64,000 nucleotides of DNA from Hydractinia symbiolongicarpus. Its lineage: Eukaryota; Cnidaria; Hydrozoa; Anthoathecata; Hydractiniidae. The stretch lies in NCBI RefSeq assembly GCF_029227915.1, contig NC_079880.1:18184001-18248000 (forward strand). The letters are read 5' to 3'. The first letter of the stretch is position 1; the number at the start of each line of letters is the position of its first letter. Under the pieces are notes generated by a model. It searched no databases. It saw only the letters and a program-made list of their open reading frames with translations, and had not been told where the DNA came from. The position numbers and the translations under genes were made by a program. Positions 10,478 through 23,484 of this stretch are shown here, one piece after another.

Positions 10478-11090
10478 AAATCAAAATTTTGATGTGACCA
10501 TCCTTTTAAGCATACTTTTTTTATTAACTGTGGCAATTTTTGTCGAAAATAAAGCAGTTTTAATTTTTGGACCAATTTTGGCCTGAAATGGCATTTAGGT
10601 GACAATATCAAAATTTTGAAGTCAACATTATGTTCAGCATACTTTTTTTGTTAACTTTGCCAATTTTTGTTGAAAATGAAGTAGTTTTAATTTTTGGACA
10701 AATTTTGGCCTAAAATGACATTTAAAGTGGCAAAAAACCAAAATTTTGATGTCACCATCATGTTCACCATACTTTTTTGTTAATTGTGCCAAAATTTGTG
10801 AAAAATAAAGTAGTTTTAATTTTTGCACCAATTTTGGCCTAAAATGACATTTAGGTAACAAGAAATCAAAATTTTCATGTCACCATCATGTTCAGCATTC
10901 TTTATTTGTTTACTGTGCCAAATTTTGTTAAAAATAAAGTAGTTTTAATTTTTGGACCAATTTTGGCCTGAAATGACATTTAGGTAAAAGAAATCAAAAT
11001 TTTGATGTCACCATCATGTTCAGCATACTTTATTTGTTAACTGTGTCAAATTTTGTCGAAAACAAATACCAATTTTGGCCTGAAACGTCA
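10478..11090. repeat. tandem array, about 126-bp unit, five copies
   Basis: Units begin near 10478, 10604, 10733, 10861 and 10988, each with ATCAAAATTTTGATGTCACC followed by a TTGTTAACTGTGCCAA block and TTTTGGACCAATTTTGGCCT. The last unit is shortened. The ATCAAAATTTTGAT start is itself palindromic. Open frames on the minus strand here are periodic artefacts. Confidence 0.85.
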
Positions 11091-11269
11091 ATACGAGACT
11101 TCCCAGTAGTTAAGGAGCTTGGGTACGAAGTTTACATCTGTGACGGAGGAACGTGAAATCCCAGGGTCGATTTTTTCTCAAAAAATGCTCCGAAAGAAAA
11201 AAACGACGGTTTTAAAGAATTTCCTACGCCTTCGGGCGCGGAAATTCAAAAATATTTTTGTGTTCTTAA

Positions 11270-11460
11270 CTGGTTGATTTTTACATTTTGTGTAAATTTT
11301 TGTGGGAGAGAATGGTATGCAACTGAAATGACTAATTTTTGTAGATTTACATTCAATGTTTTCTAAACTATGGCTTTTTCATATTTTTGTATAAGCTTTT
11401 AAGGGAAAGACAATATTTAAAATGTGTAAAGAACTTATTTTTGTTGATTTGTGCTAACTC
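11270..11460 (+). repeat. satellite-like monomers (type S)
   Basis: Same degenerate unit as 7100-7310 (TTTTTACATTTTGTGTAAAT, GCAACTGAAATGACTAATTT, TTTTTGTTGATTT), lying directly after the 126-bp array and a short spacer. Confidence 0.5.
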
Positions 11461-11752
11461 TTGCAGGCCAACTTTTTCACATTTCAGAATAAAATGCTGA
11501 GGGTTTTCACCATAATCACTTATAAGATGTACATATTTGAGATGCGTTATTTCTGACATTGTTATTATCCGTGTTGTGACTGTTGGTGTTCTTACTGTCG
11601 GTTTTGTGAGTTTAGTGCTGTGAGTGTCATTGTTGTAACTTTTTATCAACTAGATTTTGCACCTTGCAAGCTGTTCTTTTTTTAATTTGTGTAAGATTTG
11701 ACATTTGAAATTTTGTGTAAGGTTTGAAGAACATTTTGTTTTGTATATGCAC

Positions 11753-11766
11753 TGCTGACGTCAGCA
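11753..11766. promoter_or_regulatory. perfect CRE-type Maf recognition palindrome
   Basis: TGCTGACGTCAGCA, the 14-bp C-MARE consensus, a target of Maf-family bZIP dimers; it also contains a full CRE (TGACGTCA). It lies in repeat DNA, so use in this genome is unproven. Confidence 0.5.
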
Positions 11767-11829
11767 AAAAAACTAAAGCAATCTATTTTTTCATTGTTCT
11801 TTTGGCCTTAGTGGATTTTTCCACGGGCT

Positions 11830-13440
11830 TTATCGACTAGTCTATATAATAATACGCCAGTTCTGTCTGTCTGTCACTTTTGCAAAGTGGATAAAAATTC
11901 TTTGATAAAGTCTATAAAACATTGCCTATAAATTTGTTCTGTAAATTACCAAACTTTGACGTTAAAGCAATATTGACGTCAAAGGAAAGTAGATTAAGAT
12001 TAGTGAAGCCATTGCATTGAACTTTTAAATTTAAGGCTAAATAACTTGGAAACGGGTGGAAATAACTGACGTCATCTCCTGCGTGGGTAACTAGGGGCTG
12101 CGTGGGACCAATTTGGGTAAGTCTTTTAAATATGGGTCACCAAATCCGTTTCGGAACGGACTGGTTAATGACGTCACCAAAAACCTTTAAACCCTAATAT
12201 CTCTGCAAACGTTTGTCAAAAGTTCATGATCCTATATATATTCTTGATCAGCATTTCAAGATCTATACGATCAAGGCAACAGGTACATAAATTAAAAAAA
12301 AATTGTGTCTTCACGGGCCATTGCTGACGTCAGCAAATTTTTAAACCCTTATAACTCATTAATTAACAGCTCATCAAAAGCACATAATCATATACATTTT
12401 CTGGATTCAGCATTTTAAGCTCTACACAATAGGACGCAACGGATAAACTGAATTTCGTCAATTTCTTTTTGCATATGCACTGCTGTTATCAGCAAAAAGT
12501 CTAAAATAACCAATTTTTACGTTGTCCCCCTGCCTCAGTGGACTTTTTTCCACGCGCTCTATCGACTAGTCTATATAATAATACACCAGTTTTGTCTGTC
12601 TGTGACAAAGTGGATAAAAATTCTTTGATAAAGTCTATTAAACATCGCCTATAAAATTGCTCTGTAATTTACCAAACTTTAACGTTAAAAAAAAAAAAAA
12701 CGTTAACGTTAAGTTAATTAAGATTAGTGAAGCCATTACAGTGCACCTAAAATTTTGAGGCCAAATAACTTGGAAACGAGGTGGTGATGTCAATGATTTT
12801 TCACCGCGTGGGTAACTAGGGACCACCTAGAACCAATTTGGGTAAGTTCTCCAAACCTGGGTCCCCAAATCCGTTTTGGAATGCGCGGTTTTATCACGTC
12901 ATCAAAAAACCTTTAAACCTCAATATATCTGCAACCGTTTGTCAAAGGTATATACATTTTCTTAATCAAGATCTATACGATGAAGGCAACAGGTTTACCA
13001 ATTTCATAAAAAATTTTTTTTTTCATTTTTAAGCCATTATATCTTCCTTAACCAATCATTAAAAGCACGTGATTTACATACATTTTCTTGATCAGCGCTT
13101 TAAGTTCTACACAATAGAGGCCACGTAAACACAAGATTCCAATTTTTTCGTGGAGGGTTGCTGACGTCTTCAAAACATCTAAAACAACCTATTTTACATT
13201 GTCCGTCTGACTAAGTGGATTTCTCCACGGGCCTTATCGACTAGTCTCTAATAATGATATGGAGTATGTGTCTGTGTGTCTGTAACAGGCAAAGTGGATG
13301 TGTTCATTTTCCTTTGATGTAGCCGAAAAAGTTAAGTCTCATCTGTTAGATTTTCTGACTTTACGGCGCGACGTCAATATCACTACTTTTACGTCAATAT
13401 CTTAATATAAACTAGCTGTTTCCCGTGGAAGAATCCACTG
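11830..13440. repeat. repeat family C, two head-to-tail copies plus a stub
   Basis: Each unit (about 720 and 670 bp) begins near TCGACTAGTCTATATAATAA followed by GTCTGTCTGTC. It continues with a GATTAGTGAAGCCATT block, a GCGTGGGTAACTAGGG block and two internal related blocks carrying TTAAACC..TTAT and TATACATTTTCTTGATCAGC, and ends in GTGGATTTTTCCACGGGC. The stub after 13230 starts the same way and breaks off near 13440, where CCCGTGGAAGAATCCAC appears inverted. No protein is encoded. It behaves like a non-autonomous dispersed element inserted repeatedly or amplified in tandem. Confidence 0.75.
12322..12335. promoter_or_regulatory. perfect CRE-type Maf recognition palindrome
   Basis: TGCTGACGTCAGCA within family C copy 1, between its two internal related blocks. 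The extended palindrome TTGCTGACGTCAGCAA is 16 bp. Confidence 0.5.
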
Positions 13441-13499
13441 TATTCCATTTAATTTATGTAGCAGATATATGTCCATCAAAAAACAAACAATACAGCAGT

Positions 13500-15330
13500 G
13501 CGCATCTTACATCTGCATTATTATATAAATGACCAAAAAAATTAAGGGTTTTCAACAACTGCAGTATATATGTGACATTTAAAATCTAAATCTACTAAAA
13601 TTACTGCTCTGACCATCTGACAAATGCGAAAATTATTCGGAAAAAAGTTTTTAAAAGCATTTCAACATACATCTCACCCATAAAATTTAAATCACTCAAA
13701 ACGTCACATATATACAAAAAAGCTGATCAATGTCAAACACAAATCTCTCTCATTGTATATGTTAAAATCAGTTAGTTTATTGCAAACCCTGCCAAAGGTT
13801 GACACAAAATGTGAAAAGTAAACAATAAATTTTGCCTAAGTAGAAATTTTTATCTAAGGTGTTAAAAAGGGATTTGCAAGGATAAATTATAATGCAATAA
13901 AACATTATTTGATATATTGCATACGGTCCTTCCTCACCAAACTTTAGACAAAATGCCAACAAAATAACGGTGTTTAAATCTAAAATTAATGAAGTCCTTT
14001 TAGCAATTTGCATGCTGTTTTACCATCAATAAAGTAAACAAAATTTCAAATCTCACATAGTATTCTGTCACAAATTTTCATAAAATATATATATAAGTCA
14101 TAATGAGTCATGTTAAACAACAGCAATCAATCTGTATATAAGTTCATTTTATGTCAATTTTTGCACCAATTTTGCAACACAAAATACAAATTCTAAATAA
14201 TACTAAAATCTCTTATTTTGGTCCTTCACATACCGACGGTCTCCCACAAAAGTTTAATCAAAATGTAAAAAATGAGAGGTAACAACAAAATCAAAGTTTG
14301 CAAAATTTAATTATTTCGGTACATATACTCTAAAACAATATTTTAATCCAAAATGCCAAAGAAAAACAGTTTGCAACAAAAATCAGTTATTTCGATAATA
14401 TTGCATACACTCTTTCCTCACAAAAGCTTCACAAACTGTAAAAAAAAGAATGGTTGTAGGAAGTGCTTCTGATTCAACAAAAAAAGTTTTTTTGACATAT
14501 TGCATCTAGCCCTTACCCATTAAATCTTACACAAAATTTCCAAAACTATATACGATTTAGAACACATCAAATTTAAATCGAGAAGGATCAGTCATTTCGA
14601 TATATTGCACGGAGTCCTCCCCAGTAAGAATTTATACAAAATATAGAAAAACAAAGCTTGCAAGGTGAAAAATTGAATTCTTCTTCTGTGTATATATATA
14701 TGGTCCTTCCTCGCAAAATTAACATAAAATGTCAAAAAGGTTCAGATATAACATCTAACACAACAAAAATCAGTTCTATCAGTATATGTCATGCCATTGT
14801 CTTCCACCAAATGTTCCCCTTAAAGTTTCACAGACACAGCCTGTAAATTAAAAACAACTAAGATCAGGTATTTTGGTCTATTTCATACCATTCTGTTCCA
14901 AATAACTTATAAAATGTAAAAATTGAGTGGTAAAACAGAAATTTGCAAAATTCAATTTTTTTATATGCATGTATATTATATGCCTTCTACAACAATAAGT
15001 TAATTCAAAATGTCAAAAAGAAGAAAAAAATAGCTTACAAAGAGTATAAAATTGAAATCAATAAAGTAGCTTTTTTGGTGTATTAAATATAAGCCATATG
15101 CACAAAAGTTTACACTAAATGTAAGAAAATGGTTGTGTTTAGTAATTCTAAATTAAGAAAAGTCAGTTCTTTTAGCATGCTGATTAAGGTTTTTGCCCAC
15201 AAATTCTTACATGAAAATGTCAAAACCACAATTTGAAACAAATTAAATTTACATTTTAAAAATAAGTAATTTCTGAACTTTACTTTCAGAATATTTGGAG
15301 GAAAAGAACTTCGCAAACCAAAAAAAAACC
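13500..15330 (-). repeat. long degenerate satellite (type S, about 100-bp period)
   Basis: A pattern recurs roughly every 95-125 bp: TATATTGCAT followed by a CCTTCCTCACAAAA-like block and then TTACACAAAATGT.AAAAA (examples near 13915, 14222, 14393, 14493, 14598, 14694, 14783, 14877, 14968, 15078 and 15173). Read on the minus strand it matches the type S monomers at 7100 and 11270. Strong divergence suggests old age. No coding signal. Confidence 0.65.
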
Positions 15331-16030
15331 AGGAAAATGTTTAAAATTTTCAGGGTTAGCTAATAACGTTTGATGGGTTTTGTGGGAATATATATACTGG
15401 GAATCTTTAGTTTAAAGCTAGCATTAGCTAGCTACAGCAGCTAATAGCTAGCCACTTAAATATAAACTGGAGACTTAGCTAGGTATAAAGAACATGGCTA
15501 CATATATATATATATTCCTAGCTAGCTAGCTAGTTGTTGGTGGTGGTTGGCTTTTTATGATGCTAGCTATAAAACATGTCTGGCAACAATAATATAATCA
15601 AAACTGAACATAAAACATGAAAAAACCTTACAGAACCTTGCTATGATTAATTTATAAAACCATGCTCTTCTTCAAATGTTTTTTTAAAGATTTATTTTGA
15701 ATGAAAGAGTAGAGAATACTCAAAAAGAACAGCCATCTTTTTCGTAAACACATTTTCCGTTTTATGCTAGGAACTTCATTTAACAGTCCGTATGCTTTGT
15801 GAATATCTAATACCGTTTCATATGTAGCGATACCTATATATATATATGCTAACATAGAGTTTTTTGGCATAAGGGTATATATATATATATATCGTTATTA
15901 GCAGCGGGTTATATATTTACACCTTATGTGCGATTTCTATGAAGTACATCCCTAATCTTTTTAGTTAAATTTTAGCGTACAGCCACGTCATAAGAAAGTG
16001 ACCCGTGATTTCCGTGTCGTGGACTCACAG
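15331..16030. other. no gene; AGCT/TA simple-sequence tracts
   Basis: Contains repeated GCTAGCTAGC (about 15520-15535) and (TA)n tracts near 15500, 15840 and 15880. Nothing else supported. Confidence 0.6.
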
Positions 16031-16039
16031 TTTTACTCA

Positions 16040-16510
16040 CGCAAGGGAATTAATATATAAGATTAATGAATGAAGCCATTACAATGCACTTAACTCTTTG
16101 AGGCCAAATAACTTGCTGACGTAAGTCATTTTTTACCGCGTGGGTAACTAGGGACCACCTGGGACCAAATAAGAAAAGTTTCATAAACCGAAGTACCCGA
16201 ATCCGTTTCGGAAGGGACGGGTTGGTGACGTTATCAAAAAAACCTTTAAACCCCGTAATATCCCCGTAATACATTATCCTATACATTTTCCTGATCAGCG
16301 TTATAAGATTTTTTGTACTTTGGCAAGTCCTTGCTGACGTCAGCAAAACTTTTAAACCTTAATACCTCTTTAACCTTTCGTCGAAAATACATGATTCTAT
16401 ACATTATTTTGATCAATGTTTCAAGCTTTACACATCGGAAGCAGCGTGTAAACAATTTTTTTGTGTGTCTATTTGACGGGTTCAGGCAGACGTCATCACT
16501 AACACTCGTC
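16040..16510. repeat. repeat family C, third (partial) copy
   Basis: Matches 11990-12440: the AAGCCATTACAATGCACTTA block, GCGTGGGTAACTAGGGACCA, ATCCGTTTCGGAAGGGACGG, then a Maf palindrome and the TTCAAGCTTTACAC block. The ends carrying the GTCTGTCTGTC and CCACGGGC signatures are missing. Confidence 0.75.
16332..16345. promoter_or_regulatory. perfect CRE-type Maf recognition palindrome
   Basis: TGCTGACGTCAGCA in family C copy 3, at the place equivalent to the site at 12322, so it was conserved between copies that are otherwise visibly diverged. Confidence 0.5.
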
Positions 16511-16957
16511 TGGATAAGCACCGCTGCCCCTTTGCTTATTTTGGTTGTAATGTGTCACGCTTTTATAAGAATCTGGTTTGTTTGCTGCTTAGGTCAAAAA
16601 ATAAGACGATTGTTTAGAAAAATAAAGATAAAGGAAAAACAATAGAGAAATAAAATAATGACCAGGCCTGGTTTGTCGACCCATTTAGCTGCTTTAAATG
16701 TGCGCAAACTTAGCGACAACATCTAACATCTTAAGTTCTGTTCAAAAATGTTCTTTTAGCAACTTACCAGGGTCATTAAAGAGGCTTCAAAACCTAGAAT
16801 GGTTTGTGGTCACAGACCAATAGCATAAAAACTTCACATGTAAATTAAACAACAGAAATGGGTGTCTCTATTGTGAATGTATTTTAGTTGCACCTTTTTA
16901 ATAGCGATTTTATGCAGATTCTGCAAAGTTAGTAAAATAATTTTAAATTAACGCCTT

Positions 16958-17443
16958 AAGGCCGAGATACATTTGAAATTTTTATTTCAAAACTGTCTGA
17001 AACTTTATTTCAGAAATATTTCGAAATATTTTGAAACATTTCGAAAGTATTTCGAATTGCTCTGATATTTATTTCGAGACATGCTGCAAAACTTTCACAG
17101 GTATTTCAGAGCAAGAAAATTCTGCAAATCGAGTTGTATAATTTTCTACATTTCGAAATACGTTCAAAGCTGCCGACAACAGGTGCGCATTTTTCTGACG
17201 TTTATGAGAAGCTTTTGTGGATTTTGCGATAAACAGAAGAAAACATAAAAATGAGTGAATACGAAGCAGACGCGATGAAGTTTGATCCTGCTTGATACTT
17301 TTTTAAACCTTTCGATTCATGTTTAAAATAATGCTGAAAGACTTTATGTTAATTTCGAAAGAATGGAAAACGTATTTCGAAATATTTCTGAAATAAAAAT
17401 TTCAGACAGTTCGAAATAAAAATTTCAAATGTATCTCGGCCTT
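16958..17443. mobile_element. 486-bp MITE with long terminal inverted repeats
   Basis: Begins AAGGCCGAGATACATTTGAA and ends in its reverse complement at 17424-17443. The inverted similarity runs about 75 bp inward through repeated TTTCGAAAT and ATTTCAGA motifs. The interior (17100-17340) has no coding capacity. A target duplication is not clear (TTA on the left, TTG on the right at best), so I do not assign a superfamily. Confidence 0.8.
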
Positions 17444-18880
<1,437 letters not shown>

Positions 18881-18968
18881 AATGTTTATACAGGAGTCCA
18901 AGCTAGTCCAATTTTTTAATAGTAGGTAACTCTGCTGGGGGCATTCCATGAAAATTAACAAGTTTCGC

Positions 18969-18975
18969 AAAAAAC
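18969..18975. repeat. left target-site duplication of the P-like element
   Basis: AAAAAAC directly before the terminal CATAG; the same seven bases follow the right terminus at 23596-23602. P elements typically duplicate 8 bp; here seven match. Confidence 0.65.
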
Positions 18976-19170
18976 CATAGTCACAAGAAAAAAAGATAGT
19001 CTAGCAACAAACAATAGGCCATTGTTCTATGTTTTTACGGCTGAACTATAGTGGCTCCCAAACCTCCGATCCTGCACAGAAGTTCAAAATGGCGCATTTT
19101 TTGGGTGTTGTGTGTACTTAGTTTGGTGTTTTTATTTCGACTTTGGGTGTTTTTCGTACAAGATTTTACT

Positions 19171-21756
19171 ATGCCTGGTGAAAATTGTGCTATATATGGA
19201 TGCTCTGTATCGAGGAGAAATAAAGACAACAGTATTTTCAAAGTTCCGTTGCCAAATAATGAAGTAAACAAAAAATGGGGAAAGGAGCTCATCAATATCA
19301 TCACGAAATATAGGGAGGTAGATGACGAGCTGAGACGTCGCATTTCCACGTTCAAATTGTTTATTTGTGAACGTCATTTCTCGGAGGATCAAATATGGGT
19401 TTACCCAACTCGAAAAAGTTTGAAAGAAGGAGAACTACCACATCTGAATCTTCCACAAAAATCTGGCAATATTTCGACCTTAGCCTCTCCACCTCGATCG
19501 AACACTTCGATACAAAAACGTGAAGATTTCCAAATTTTACAAGATTTTTCACCACCACCTTCTCCAACCACCATATATAGAAATTTTGTTGACTTCAGTC
19601 AACGTGTTTCAAAGCTCTCGTTGGGTAGATGTTGGCATATTGACACTCAAGACTCACTTGTTGTTGTTACTTGTTTATCACCAGACCACATCATCCCAAA
19701 ATTTGAAATATTCATTGATCGATCCTTTTCATTTTCTTTAAGAATATTTGGATGGATGTTACCAGATGACCATGATTTGCATATCTTATACAAAAAATCC
19801 TTTCTTAATACAACACTCTCCAATTTTATAAAAGAACTCAATAGTTATGAATTATGTATTGGTATCACCGCTCCAGATTGCAATAATAGTAGAGAGACAA
19901 ACTTCCAAAAGCATGTCATTCCTAAAAAATTCAACTATCTAGACTATCAACAAAAGTCCTTTCAGTCAAATCTCCATCAAGACCAGTATTTTCGTTCAAA
20001 TATGTGTCGTATGTTAATTCTATCACCCAAACCTAATCCTTGTGGAAAGTGTACATCGCATAACATTTCATTCAAATCAGCTACTGTCCGTAAAGAAAGG
20101 AAGATGCTTGAACCTGCAAAGTTGAAAGCACCAATCAAGTTCACATCACCGGACCGTGTCAAATTAACCCTTCAGAGTCAGCGTTTGGAATGTAAACAAC
20201 TGGCAAGCCAACTGTCTGAAATGAAAGCTGCTATTCAAGCACATGGTGGTAATGTTACTTCTGAAATGAGCTCTGATTTTGTAACCTTATTCAGTGGATG
20301 TGATAAAAAAAATGTACCACCTTTTATGAAATTGTTCTGGGAGGAGCAGCAAAAATATCTCCAATCTTTATCACCAACCAGTGTCAGATATCATCCAATG
20401 ATCATAAAGTTCTGTCTTAATCTTGCTGCAAAGTCTTCTTCTGCTTATTCAGATCTCAGATATGACCCTAAAACTGGCAGTGGTATGTTGGTTCTTCCTA
20501 GCCTGCGAACACTTCGTGATTATAGAAACTACATACGACCAACAAGAAGATTTAATCATGAAATCATCAATGATCTAGCAAAAAAAACTTGGTTTTGTTG
20601 ACCTTGGTGATATTCATACAAATTTTGCCACACTCAAATCTGTCAAAGAAATTGCTACTCATGTTCTCGTGTTTCTTGCCAAAAGTGTTGTTAATCCTCT
20701 TTCATATAGTATTGCAACATTTGCTACAACTGGAATAACTTCCTATCAAATCATGCCTATATTTTGGAAAGCTGTTCTTTACCTTCTGCTACAGCTGATG
20801 GTGCTTCTCCAAATAGACGCTTTTATAGAATGCATAGGCATTTAGATGGTGTCCATGACAGTGATGTAGTTTATCGTACTAAGAATATTCATGCTAATGA
20901 TGGTCGATTTATCTATTTTTTTGCTGATGCTCCACATCTCATCAAAACATCACGCAATTGTCTGTTTAATTCTGGTTCTGGTCGAGCTACCCGTTATATG
21001 TGGAATAGTGGATTTTATGTTCTTTGGAGTCATATCACACAACTCTATCACAATGATCCCGAGAGTGGTTTGAAGTTGGTCAATAAATTAACAAATGATC
21101 ATATACAGCTAACACCATTTTCAGTAATGAAAGTTCGTCTTGCAGCTCAAGTTCTCAGTGAAACTGTTGGCAAAGTTCTCAATCAGTTTGGTCCACCTGA
21201 AGCAGCTGGTACTGCACAATTTTGTCTAATGATGGATAGTTTTTTTGACTGCTTGAATGTGAAAAACACTGTCGAACATGAGTTGAAGAGAAAACCATTT
21301 CTAAAACCTTATCAGTCAGTTGATGATGAACGCTTTGCATGGTTGGACGGTTTTCTCTCCTATTTCACCTTATGGAAAGAGTCAATTGAAGAGCGTGGTG
21401 ATAATTTTACAAAAAATGCCAAATCAAATATGTTTATTTCCTGGCAAACACATGAAGGGCTTAAGATTACAGTTAACTCTCTCAAAAAAGTAGTGAAATT
21501 CCTTTTACAACATGGTGTACCGTACATTCTTTCTGAACGGTTTTGTCAAGACGATCTGGAAAATTATTTTGGTAGGCAGCGTGCCATTGGATCGCGACGT
21601 GACATACCATCGGTGAGAGACGTTGGATATAATGATAATACCATAAAAGCACAATTTTCTGTAAGACCAATTGCTGGGAATGTACAAGGATGTGGTAGCA
21701 AATTCAACATGATAGATAACACCCCATTACCAAAAAGAAAAAAGTCTACACTTTGA
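19171..21756 (+). pseudogene. THAP-domain P-element transposase (THAP9-like)
   Basis: I chose the ATG at 19171, which opens directly into the THAP zinc finger (C6, C11, then CERH ending the C2CH set near residue 64). A coiled region at about 20155-20230 follows, then the P-transposase core: VPPFMKLFWEEQQ, a DGASPNRRFYRMHR catalytic-region motif near 20800, and the conserved end CQDDLENYFGRQRAIGSRR near 21550 with the candidate catalytic glutamate. A frameshift in an A-run near 20580 and another near 20765 break the gene, so it should not make full-length transposase. The combined length of about 860 codons matches P-type transposases. Excision and reintegration is the family's function. Confidence 0.88.
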
Positions 21757-21775
21757 ATGAAGCACACAACAAAAC

Positions 21776-22234
21776 GGCTATTTTTATAGCCACACATTTG
21801 AAAAAATGTTATTAATTGGCAATTTTATCTAGTTCTCTTTATATTGTGGGACTGGAGATGCTTTGTTCTATCATTGGATCACTTTAGGAGATGGTTATTG
21901 GATGAGTATGTATGTTTATTTTTTCTATGTCCCATCTATCTATTATTTTGTGAAAGCTATTAGCTATGAAAAAATTGCAATGTTGTCACTTTTTCAAAAC
22001 GCGTCAGAATTACTCACGCATATATTTACAGGAAAATCAGAGGAATCCTGATATCTTAAATTGACCGTAAATGAAGTAACAGGATTTCTCACACGGGACC
22101 TCTAAATCGCACTGTGAGGGATCCTGATTTTTGTCTGAAGTTCAACCAGAAAAAAAAAAAAAGGAATGAATTTTTATTGTGATTTTTAGCCATGTGTATT
22201 GTTTTTTATCACATGTGTGGCTATAAAAATAGCC
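21776..22234. repeat. 22-bp perfect inverted hairpin pair between convergent genes
   Basis: GGCTATTTTTATAGCCACAC at 21776 (22 bp in all) recurs exactly inverted at 22213-22234. Each copy is itself a small hairpin (GGCTAT/ATAGCC stem with a T-rich loop). They bracket the intergenic space between the two 3' ends and may be a nested MITE or paired 3'-end signals. Confidence 0.7.
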
Positions 22235-22275
22235 ATTGTGGCAGATTTTATAGTTCATACCCGGAACTAGATGAA

Positions 22276-23484
22276 TCAGTGACCCATGTCTTTGCTGCTA
22301 CTGGCTTTTTTAATTTCAGTTCTCAATGATCTTTTCTTTGCAAGTTTTTTAGCAGCCTTATGTTTTTCACGTATGTCTCTAGCATAGGAAAAGCTGCGAA
22401 CTCTTGTAAACATAGTAAGCATGTGTTCCAGAAGATTCATACTGACTTCTTTACTGACTTGTGGATCAATGGTATAACAGACACTTTTGAAATTGGAAAG
22501 TACAGAACAGTTTTTGAGCATATTTTTAACAAGGTCTTGACAATTTAGTGTTGTGCTGAAATTTGAAGTTTTCAACCGAAACATTTTTTCACATTCTCGA
22601 AAAAGTTCTTGTATTTGTTTGTTCACTCTCCACAAGCCACCACGGTCGCGTATATTGATCAATGTCTGTGAATCATCACAGTCAACTTTGCATGCTTGTA
22701 GGATTGATACAGCCTGTTTGTTGAATTCACTTTGTTGAGACTTTTTCGAAAAACGGAATTTTGTATAAAGCTTGTGAACGATAAATCCAGCCACATATTG
22801 CAGGCTTTTTTGTTCATTCTCCGAGATAGGTGTTACAGCTTCAGTTACAGAATCGACAACCTTATCATTACCCGAAAGATGAATTAAAACATGATTTGCA
22901 AGTTCTGTTAGAATAATATTGCTCAAAGTAGTGTCCTCAAATTTTGATGGAAGCAAGTTATCTTTCAATAGACCATAAAAGTTTGCATAAAAATCTTCTG
23001 CATCACCGTTATACTTTCCAATGATTGGCTTCAGTTTTTCCCAAAGTTTGACCGCATCATCATTAGAAACTTTGAAATCACGAAACACTTCCCTGGTTGA
23101 TTTGGGTAAACATTGATCACCAAGGCATATCTCAGCACTCTTCGTGATAAGTACTTTCAACTTCAAAGGGTGTAGCTTTTTCAAAATTTGTTCTTCTTTA
23201 GTAAGTTTTGGTAATGAAGGACCAGCATTCGTCGATATTTCAGGAGTAACTTCAGTAGTGTGTTTGACATTGCGATGTCTAGTCAGGCCACGTTGTGATT
23301 TACAAATTTTATCACAATCCTGACAAGGATACCCAACTTCTTCGTAAGCTTCCACTTCCGTTATCACAGCATCTAATTCCACATTAAAATCCACATCTTC
23401 ATCAAGAAAACCGCCTTCAAGTAACTCAAATAAATCATCAAGATCTTCGCCTGCAAGGTAGTCTCCTCCTGCATGCGCCGCCAT
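22276..23484 (-). CDS. transposon-encoded C2H2 zinc-finger protein
   Basis: Intact frame. I chose the ATG at 23484 (context AAAATGG), giving 402 aa; the frame remains open upstream into the inverted terminus. The acidic N-terminus (residues 8-50, many D and E) resembles an activation region. One C2H2 finger follows at C54, C57, H70 and H75 (CX2CX12HX4H). The rest has no recognised domain but includes conserved-looking blocks (LKKLHPLKLKVLI, NGDAEDFYANFYGLL, SLQYVAGFIVHKLY) and a basic end. A related but decayed copy lies in the second P-like relic. It is probably an accessory protein of the element, perhaps binding the termini or regulating transposition; this is inference. Confidence 0.75.
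   Translation of the reverse strand: MAAHAGGDYLAGEDLDDLFELLEGGFLDEDVDFNVELDAVITEVEAYEEVGYPCQDCDKICKSQRGLTRHRNVKHTTEVTPEISTNAGPSLPKLTKEEQILKKLHPLKLKVLITKSAEICLGDQCLPKSTREVFRDFKVSNDDAVKLWEKLKPIIGKYNGDAEDFYANFYGLLKDNLLPSKFEDTTLSNIILTELANHVLIHLSGNDKVVDSVTEAVTPISENEQKSLQYVAGFIVHKLYTKFRFSKKSQQSEFNKQAVSILQACKVDCDDSQTLINIRDRGGLWRVNKQIQELFRECEKMFRLKTSNFSTTLNCQDLVKNMLKNCSVLSNFKSVCYTIDPQVSKEVSMNLLEHMLTMFTRVRSFSYARDIREKHKAAKKLAKKRSLRTEIKKASSSKDMGH

Noticed and set aside
10634-10861. Periodic open frame in the 126-bp array
   Set aside because: Repeats of one non-coding unit whose length is a multiple of three.
10478-11090. CRISPR array
   Set aside because: Units are contiguous with no unique spacers, and the genome is eukaryotic.
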